Positions 30,406 through 35,127 of a stretch of DNA of 35,127 bases are shown one piece after another. The notes under the pieces are model-generated. The model was not told where the DNA came from, searched no databases, and worked only from the letters and a program-made list of their open reading frames with translations. Source of the stretch: Chloroflexota bacterium (GTDB lineage Bacteria > Chloroflexota > Anaerolineae > Anaerolineales > UBA4823). Every line of letters starts with the position of its first letter. Positions within the stretch are counted from its first letter, which is position 1. The translations under genes were made by a program, and so were the position numbers. The stretch spans positions 1 to 35,127 of the forward strand of contig JAKOUW010000191.1 in NCBI GenBank assembly GCA_029782365.1, read 5' to 3'.

Positions 30406-32202
30406 ATGGTTGAAAAGCAACAACAAAGATATGAAGAAACAGTTTTGTACCGTATTCGCCACTCGTCTGCCCATATCATGGCGCAAGCGGTGGTTGAGAT
30501 GTTCCCGGAGGCCAAGTACACTATTGGCCCGCCGGTAGAGAATGGTTTTTATTATGATTTCGATTTGCCGCGTTCGCTGACTCCGGAGGACCTGGAAAGA
30601 ATCGAAAAGCGGATGAAAGAGATTATCCGCGGGAAGTTTGCATTCCAGAAAAAAGTTGTCAGCGCGGATGAGGCCCGACAGATCTTTGCCACCCAACCAT
30701 ATAAGCTGGAATTAATTGCTGGCTTGGAACAAGGCGGTTTCGATGAATACGGCAACCCGCTGGCTGAAAAACCAGATATCTCGATCTACAGCCATTCCAG
30801 TTTTGTCGATTTATGCCGGGGACCGCATGTCGAAAATACCAGCCTAATTAATCCTGAGGCCGTTAAGCTGATGTCGGTGGCGGGGGCTTACTGGCGCGGA
30901 GATGAGAAGAAACAAATGCTGCAAAGGATTTACGGGACAGCCTGGGAATCAGCAGACGAGCTCAAGGATTACCTGTGGCGATTGGAAGAGGCCCGCAAGC
31001 GCGATCATCGCAAGCTGGGTAAAGAGCTGGGCCTGTTCTATTTTTCGGAAGATATCGGCCCGGGCCTGCCGCTGTTTACGCCCAAGGGTGAGATGCTGCG
31101 GCATGTCATGGAATCCTATGTGCGCGATTTGCAGACCAGCTACGGCTATCAGCACGTCTGGACAGGCCACTTGGTGAAAGAAGACCTTTATAAGCGTTCT
31201 GGCCATTATGATAACTACAAGGATTCGATGTTCCCTCCGATGGTGGACGAGAACATTATCTTCCGTCTGAAGCCAATGAACTGCCCCAGTCATATGACGC
31301 TTTTCAAGGAAATGGGCCGTCATTCTTATCGCGATCTGCCGCTGCGCTTCGCTGAGTTTGCCACGCTCTACCGCTATGAGAAAACCGGTGAGCTGAACGG
31401 CCTGACGAGGGTGCGCGCCCTGACCCAGGATGACTGCCATATTTTCTGCACAGAAGATCAAATTGGCGAAGAATTCGCCCTGGCGCTGCGCCTGATACGT
31501 GAAGTATTGGACCGTTATCATTTCAGCGATTACAAAGTGCGCCTTTCGCTGCGTGGCGAAGGCGGAAAATATGTCCAGGATGATGAGAAATGGGGCAAGG
31601 CTGAGGCCGCCTTACGCAGCGCGCTGGATGCGAATCATATTGAGTATTTTGAGGCTTCCGGCGAAGCGGCGTTTTACGGGCCTAAAGCCGATTTTATGGC
31701 GCGTGATGTCCTGGGCCGTGAGTGGCAGCTCTCGACCATCCAGGTGGATTTCATCCAGCCTGCCCGCCTTGGGCTGAGCTATATCGGCGAGGACGGCGTT
31801 GAGCACACGCCTGTTGCTCTGCACCGTGCCGTGACAGGCACAACAGAACGATTCCTGGGCGTGATCATCGAGCATTTTGCTGGAGCATTCCCCGTGTGGT
31901 TGGCACCGGTGCAAGCAGTGCTTATCCCAATTGCTGACCGGCATGTCGCGTATGCAAATGAAACGGCTGCCCGCTTGCGGGCGGCTGGCTTGCGCGTTGA
32001 GGTGGATGCCCGCTCGGACCGCATGAATGCCAAAATCCGCGACGCTCAAAACCAGAAGATACCTTACATGCTGGTGGTCGGCGACAAAGAAATAGAGCAG
32101 GAAGCGGTGGCGCTCCGCTTGCGCTCGGGGGAAAACCCTGGGCCAATCAAGGTTGCTGAATTCTTGGCGCGGGCAGCCGAAGATATTCAAAAGGGAAATT
32201 AG
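30406..32202 (+). CDS. thrS: Threonyl-tRNA synthetase lacking the TGS domain
   Basis: The 598-residue class II synthetase starts nearly at the editing (SAD) domain: HSSAHIMAQAV with His19 and His23, and FVDLCRGPHVENT with Cys137 and His141, the four editing-site zinc-type ligands. The catalytic core follows, with PGLPLFTPKG (motif 1 region), RYEKTGELNGLTRVR plus ALTQDDCHIFC (motif 2), HRAVTGTTERFLGVIIEHF (motif 3), and a C-terminal anticodon-binding domain (WLAPVQAVLIPIADRH to the end). The 60-residue TGS domain of E. coli ThrRS (642 residues) is absent. GAAGGAG precedes ATG 30406. It is under T-box control and charges tRNA-Thr. Confidence 0.95.
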   Translation: MVEKQQQRYEETVLYRIRHSSAHIMAQAVVEMFPEAKYTIGPPVENGFYYDFDLPRSLTPEDLERIEKRMKEIIRGKFAFQKKVVSADEARQIFATQPYKLELIAGLEQGGFDEYGNPLAEKPDISIYSHSSFVDLCRGPHVENTSLINPEAVKLMSVAGAYWRGDEKKQMLQRIYGTAWESADELKDYLWRLEEARKRDHRKLGKELGLFYFSEDIGPGLPLFTPKGEMLRHVMESYVRDLQTSYGYQHVWTGHLVKEDLYKRSGHYDNYKDSMFPPMVDENIIFRLKPMNCPSHMTLFKEMGRHSYRDLPLRFAEFATLYRYEKTGELNGLTRVRALTQDDCHIFCTEDQIGEEFALALRLIREVLDRYHFSDYKVRLSLRGEGGKYVQDDEKWGKAEAALRSALDANHIEYFEASGEAAFYGPKADFMARDVLGREWQLSTIQVDFIQPARLGLSYIGEDGVEHTPVALHRAVTGTTERFLGVIIEHFAGAFPVWLAPVQAVLIPIADRHVAYANETAARLRAAGLRVEVDARSDRMNAKIRDAQNQKIPYMLVVGDKEIEQEAVALRLRSGENPGPIKVAEFLARAAEDIQKGN

Positions 32203-32208
32203 TAAACC

Positions 32209-32241
32209 AAGATGCTGATGCGAGCCTCGCATCAGCATCTT
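32209..32241 (+). terminator. Strong hairpin after thrS
   Basis: AAGATGCTGATGCGA (32209-32223) and TCGCATCAGCATCTT (32227-32241) form a perfect 15-bp stem with a three-base loop, seven bases after the thrS stop. No T-tract follows (GAAAACCCC), so it could be a rho-independent terminator of poor quality or an mRNA-stabilising end. The infC promoter is just downstream. Confidence 0.55.
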
Positions 32242-32258
32242 GAAAACCCCTAAAACCG

Positions 32259-32288
32259 TTGACGATTCAGCCTTAAGTGTGGTATTAT
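32259..32288 (+). promoter_or_regulatory. Promoter of infC-rpmI-rplT
   Basis: TTGACG (32259-32264), 18 bases, TATTAT (32283-32288). The leader of about 55 bases contains a CGGGC-GAAGA-GCCCG hairpin (32302-32316). Bacterial infC operons are often autoregulated through L20 or IF3 in the leader. Confidence 0.65.
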
Positions 32289-32350
32289 CACGCTTCGTAG
32301 TCGGGCGAAGAGCCCGGCGAGTGGTTATTGTCTAAAGAATAGGAGTTCAT

Positions 32351-32887
32351 ATCAGCGCAACAGTCTATCGTGTCAACGAACAAATTCGCGTCCGTGAAGT
32401 CCGGTTAATCGGCCCGAATGGAGAAAATATCGGCGTAGTCCCCACTTATGAGGCCCGCCGGATTGCTCAAGAAGCTGAGTTGGATCTGGTGGAGGTAGCC
32501 CCCAATTCTGAACCGCCCGTTTGCAGGGTGATGGATTTTGGGAAATTCCTCTACGAAAAAACGAAAAAAGAACGCGATGCCAAAAAGGCTCAGACGAAAA
32601 TCGAAGTAAAAGAGATTCGGCTGCGGCCCAAAACCAACGATTATCACCAGGGTTTCAAGGTGCGCGATGCGCGGCGTTGGTTAGAAGAAGGCAATAAAGT
32701 GAAAGTGCGCATTCGTTTTCGCGGCCGCGAAATTGATTATGTTGACCTGGCGCTGCAGGATTTGAAAGAAGTGGCTCAAGAGCTTGCGGATGTTGCGACG
32801 GTGGAAGTGCCGCCAGCGATGGAAGGGCGCAGTGTTCTGATGGTGCTCGCCCCAGTCCGCATCCCCAAAAAGAAAGAGACCGTTTAG
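32351..32887 (+). CDS. infC: Translation initiation factor IF-3, with an ATC start codon
   Basis: The 178-residue protein covers both IF-3 domains: YRVNEQIRVREVRLIGPNGE and EAELDLVEVAPNSEPPVCRV with MDFGKFLYE (N-domain), a Lys-rich linker, and KTNDYHQGFKVRDARRWLEEG, KVRIRFRGREI and MEGRSVLMVLAP (C-domain). The frame has no ATG, GTG or TTG between a stop at 32333-32335 and a TTG at 32480, yet the conserved N-domain begins at 32366. The only codon with a fitting ribosome binding site is ATC 32351, five bases after AGGAG (32341-32345). infC is known for AUU-type starts in many bacteria, used by IF-3 to limit its own synthesis. A start at ATA 32339 is possible but lacks a ribosome binding site. 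Confidence 0.93.
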   Translation: MSATVYRVNEQIRVREVRLIGPNGENIGVVPTYEARRIAQEAELDLVEVAPNSEPPVCRVMDFGKFLYEKTKKERDAKKAQTKIEVKEIRLRPKTNDYHQGFKVRDARRWLEEGNKVKVRIRFRGREIDYVDLALQDLKEVAQELADVATVEVPPAMEGRSVLMVLAPVRIPKKKETV

Positions 32888-32981
32888 TTCAACCGGTCGA
32901 ACATTAGTGTGTAGCGCCTGATTGGGCGGTGTTAAAACTGCCCTTCTGGGCGAAAAAATTGTGTGAGAGAGGAGTTACGCC

Positions 32982-33209
32982 GTGCCCCGCAAAGCCAGTG
33001 ATGGCAAATATAAATTGAAAACCCATAAGGCGACGTCGAAGCGGTTTCGCCTGACTGGAACGGGCCTCGTGGTTCGCACCAAAGGCGGCAAGAGCCATTT
33101 GCGCCGCCGCACTTCTGTGCGCACGATCCGGCTGCTCACCGAAATGGTGGCAGTCAAGGGTCGTGGCTTCATCAAGCGCGTCAAGCGCCTTGCCCCCAAC
33201 ATGAAGTAA
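32982..33209 (+). CDS. rpmI: 50S ribosomal protein bL35
   Basis: The 75-residue basic protein has the L35 core KLKTHKATSKRFRLTGTG, GKSHLRRR and VKRLAPNMK. It has an N-terminal addition of about nine residues (MPRKASDGK) compared with the usual MPKMKTHK start. It starts with GTG, preceded by GAGAGGAG. It lies 94 bases after infC; the gap contains short GGGC/GCCC hairpins that might serve L20 feedback. The protein joins the large ribosomal subunit. Confidence 0.93.
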   Translation: MPRKASDGKYKLKTHKATSKRFRLTGTGLVVRTKGGKSHLRRRTSVRTIRLLTEMVAVKGRGFIKRVKRLAPNMK

Positions 33210-33320
33210 CCAGGAAGCTTTTCCAACGTTCGGAATTTCAACCATTTTCAAGCGGCTGCTGGGTGCAATAACTGACAACCAATCGTTGCCGGCGCCCAAT
33301 GGACCGCAGGAGAGAACAAA

Positions 33321-33671
33321 ATGCCTCGTGTAAAGACTGGCCCTTTCCGCCGCCAGCATCATAAAAAAGTTTTGAAAATGAACAAAGGCCAATTCGGCAC
33401 GCGCCACAGGCTATTCCGCCGGGCGAATGAAGCCATGCTGAAAAGCCTTTGGTACTCTTACCGCGATCGCCGAAACCGCAAGCGTGAACTGCGTCGGTTG
33501 TGGATTGCCCGCATCAATGCCGCTGCCCGGCTGCATGGCACCACTTACAGCCGCCTTATTCACGGCATGAAGGCTGCGAACATCTTGCTCAATCGCAAGA
33601 TGCTGGCTGACATGGCTGTACGGGACATCCAGGCGTTTGGCGCAGTTGTCAAAAAAGCACAAGCCGGCTAA
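33321..33671 (+). CDS. rplT: 50S ribosomal protein bL20
   Basis: The 116-residue protein has [59 protein letters not shown] and [20 protein letters not shown], all standard L20. AGGAGAG precedes the ATG. L20 assembles early on 23S rRNA and in several bacteria represses its own operon. The conserved infC-rpmI-rplT order is kept. A terminator follows at 33694. Confidence 0.95.
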   Translation: MPRVKTGPFRRQHHKKVLKMNKGQFGTRHRLFRRANEAMLKSLWYSYRDRRNRKRELRRLWIARINAAARLHGTTYSRLIHGMKAANILLNRKMLADMAVRDIQAFGAVVKKAQAG

Positions 33672-33693
33672 CTCACAACCACTACACTAATTC

Positions 33694-33725
33694 TGTTGGG
33701 CGGTTTACCCGCCCAACATTTTTTT
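33694..33725 (+). terminator. Terminator of infC-rpmI-rplT
   Basis: TGTTGGGCGG (33694-33703), loop TTTAC, CCGCCCAACA (33709-33718), then T7. It is 23 bases after the rplT stop. Confidence 0.92.
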
Positions 33726-33745
33726 AACAACCCATCTGCCTTTGT

Positions 33746-33751
33746 TATAAT
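33746..33751 (+). promoter_or_regulatory. -10 box of a probably leaderless RNA methyltransferase mRNA
   Basis: A perfect TATAAT ends seven bases before the ATG at 33759, so transcription would start at or next to the start codon. No ribosome binding site is present. A weak TTTAAC at 33723-33728 could be the -35 with 17-base spacing. Confidence 0.6.
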
Positions 33752-33758
33752 TCGCTAG

Positions 33759-34550
33759 ATGATTTCATCTGCGCACAACCCGAAAATCCAATGGGTTCGC
33801 AAATTGCAAACCCAGGCAAGATCCCGTCGTGAAGAACAGGTTTTTGTAGTTGAGGGTGTACGGCTGGCTGAAGAAGCCTTAGAAGCTGGCTGGCAATCCC
33901 ACCTGGTGTTGTTTGATCAGGGTCTCAGCGAGCGTGGCAAAGCGCTTGTGGATCGCTTCCGTGCCTGGGGGACGGCGGTCGAAGAGGCCACTCCAGAGGT
34001 GATCGCTTCTGCCAGCGATACCCTGACGCCGCAGGGCATCCTGGCAGTTGTCGCCCAGCGCAGTCTGCCGCTGCCTACGGAAGCAGATTTTATCCTGATT
34101 GCAGATGGGCTGCGTGACCCCGGAAACCTGGGCACGCTGCTGCGCAGCGCAGCGGCTGCCGGGGTTCAGAACGTGCTTCTGCCGCCCGGCTCGGCAGATA
34201 TATTCTCACCGAAAGTGGTGCGTTCCGCCATGGGTGCCCATTTCCATTTGCCCATCCAGTCTCTTGCCTGGGAGCAAATTGAAGCCCTGGTACATCCGTC
34301 TCAGGGGCAGCGTCTGCGGGTGTTCCTGGCAGATTCGGCTGGCGGCCCGGCGTATAGTGCGGTTGACTTGCGCCAGCCATTGGCTTTGATCATCGGTGGG
34401 GAGGCGGAGGGCGCCTCACAGGATGCCATCCGGGTATCCGATGGACGTTTACACATCCCGATGCCAGGGGGCGTTGAATCGCTCAATGCGGCGGTGGCTG
34501 CCGCAGTGATTTTGTTCGAGGCAGCCCGCCAGCGCCAACTGAGGAGTTAA
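33759..34550 (+). CDS. SpoU/TrmH-family RNA 2'-O-methyltransferase
   Basis: The 263-residue protein has an N-terminal substrate-binding domain (MISSAHNPKIQWVRKL, EEQVFVVEGVRLAEEAL) and a SPOUT trefoil-knot methyltransferase: LIADGLRDPGNLGTLLRSA (motif 1 with the catalytic Arg), SPKVVRSAMGAHFHLPI, LALIIGGEAEGAS (motif 2) and IPMPGGVESLNAAVAAAVILFE (motif 3). It resembles RlmB/TsnR-type 23S rRNA methylases, and the location after rplT fits a rRNA target. It uses S-adenosylmethionine. The exact nucleotide is not predictable. The mRNA may be leaderless. The DUF711 gene begins three bases after its stop. Confidence 0.9.
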   Translation: MISSAHNPKIQWVRKLQTQARSRREEQVFVVEGVRLAEEALEAGWQSHLVLFDQGLSERGKALVDRFRAWGTAVEEATPEVIASASDTLTPQGILAVVAQRSLPLPTEADFILIADGLRDPGNLGTLLRSAAAAGVQNVLLPPGSADIFSPKVVRSAMGAHFHLPIQSLAWEQIEALVHPSQGQRLRVFLADSAGGPAYSAVDLRQPLALIIGGEAEGASQDAIRVSDGRLHIPMPGGVESLNAAVAAAVILFEAARQRQLRS

Positions 34551-34553
34551 AGC

Positions 34554-35127
34554 ATGAAAATTCGCTCAATTACCGTATTCATCAACCCTGGCCTGCCGCT
34601 CAGTGAGGCAGTGCTTGGACAGGCTGCACGATTTATTGCCGCGGCGCGCCCGGCTTTCGAAGGCCTGGGATATGAGGTGCAGACAGCCCGGCTGGCTACG
34701 CCGCCATTCGCCCATTGGTTTCATGGCAAAACCTCTGATTTGATTGATTACGCTCTCACTCTTTCTGAAAAAGCGCGATTATGTGGTTTTGAATACCTGT
34801 CTTTAGGTCCTGCGCTGCCCGATGCGCCTGAAAGTTATCCTGTAATCCCGGAAGTAATTTCTGCCACGGACAATGTTTTCTTTTCTGGTGCAATGACCAC
34901 TGCCAGCGGCCAAATCTCTATGCCGGCGGTGCGCGCCTGCGCTGAGATTATCCAGCGCCTTTCTTCGATTTTGCACACTGGATTCGCTAACTTGCGTTTT
35001 GCGGCCTTGGCGAACGTAGGGCCTGGTTCGCCGTTTTTGCCCGCCGCTTACCATGCTGGCGATGGATTGGGATTTGCCCTGGCAACCGAAGCCGCTGACC
35101 TGGCAGTTAAAGCCTTTGCCGCACCTT
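34554..35127 (+). CDS. DUF711 (UPF0210-like) family protein, N-terminal part
   Basis: An open frame begins at ATG 34554 behind GAGGAG and is still open at the right edge (191 complete codons). The start MKIRSITVFINPG, then AARPAFEGLGYEVQTARLAT, FEYLSLGPALP, and FANLRFAALANVGPGSPFLPAAYH with GDGLGFALATEAADLAVKAF, is as recalled the DUF711 family, which has a fold related to pyruvate formate-lyase-like barrels and no established function. It sits three bases after the methyltransferase gene and is probably cotranscribed. The C-terminal half, where catalytic residues might be judged, is outside the window. Confidence 0.75.
   Translation, partial: MKIRSITVFINPGLPLSEAVLGQAARFIAAARPAFEGLGYEVQTARLATPPFAHWFHGKTSDLIDYALTLSEKARLCGFEYLSLGPALPDAPESYPVIPEVISATDNVFFSGAMTTASGQISMPAVRACAEIIQRLSSILHTGFANLRFAALANVGPGSPFLPAAYHAGDGLGFALATEAADLAVKAFAAP

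Overview
The window looks like a chromosomal segment of a free-living, heterotrophic bacterium, most likely Chloroflexota of the Anaerolineae type. That placement is an inference from gene content and protein style recalled from known families: CUT1 sugar transporters without their own ATPase, a T-box-controlled thrS, a TM287/288-like exporter and Chloroflexi-style GDPD and SH3b/PD40 proteins. No rRNA or tRNA gene, CRISPR array or intact mobile element was seen.

Positions 1-3177 are a decayed, visibly AT-richer accessory block on the + strand. It holds the end of a PD40 beta-propeller protein, a frameshifted RHS-core/M23 peptidase gene, a PD40 lipoprotein whose SH3b tail is in another frame, a second broken RHS copy carrying a small palindromic insertion, and the C-terminal remnant of an IS110-type transposase. 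Positions 3278-6779 are a GC-rich + strand operon: MaoC-type hydratase, CitE/HpcH-type lyase, FLVCR-like MFS carrier and a variant glycerophosphodiester phosphodiesterase.

All genes from 6841 to 28404 are on the - strand. In transcription order from the right they are: clpC; a cyclic-nucleotide-binding-domain protein coupled to a NifU-like protein; a LacI-regulated alpha-glucoside locus (lacI, binding protein, two permeases, trehalose synthase, amylosucrase); a marR plus heterodimeric ABC exporter operon; and an oppABC peptide transporter followed by a mini-ORF and an alpha/alpha-toroid protein. Rho-independent terminators mark most operon ends. The sugar locus has matching near-palindromic operators in front of lacI and the binding-protein gene, and a strong hairpin between the binding protein and first permease. 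Together the genes suggest import of an alpha-glucoside such as sucrose, maltose or trehalose, then intracellular transglucosylation to glucan and trehalose.

Positions 28564-35127 return to the + strand: a GNAT acetyltransferase, a small YvlD/holin-4-like membrane protein, a T-box leader with an ACC (threonine) specifier, thrS without a TGS domain, infC-rpmI-rplT (infC starting at an ATC codon), a SpoU-type RNA methyltransferase whose promoter suggests a leaderless mRNA, and the start of a DUF711 protein that runs off the window.
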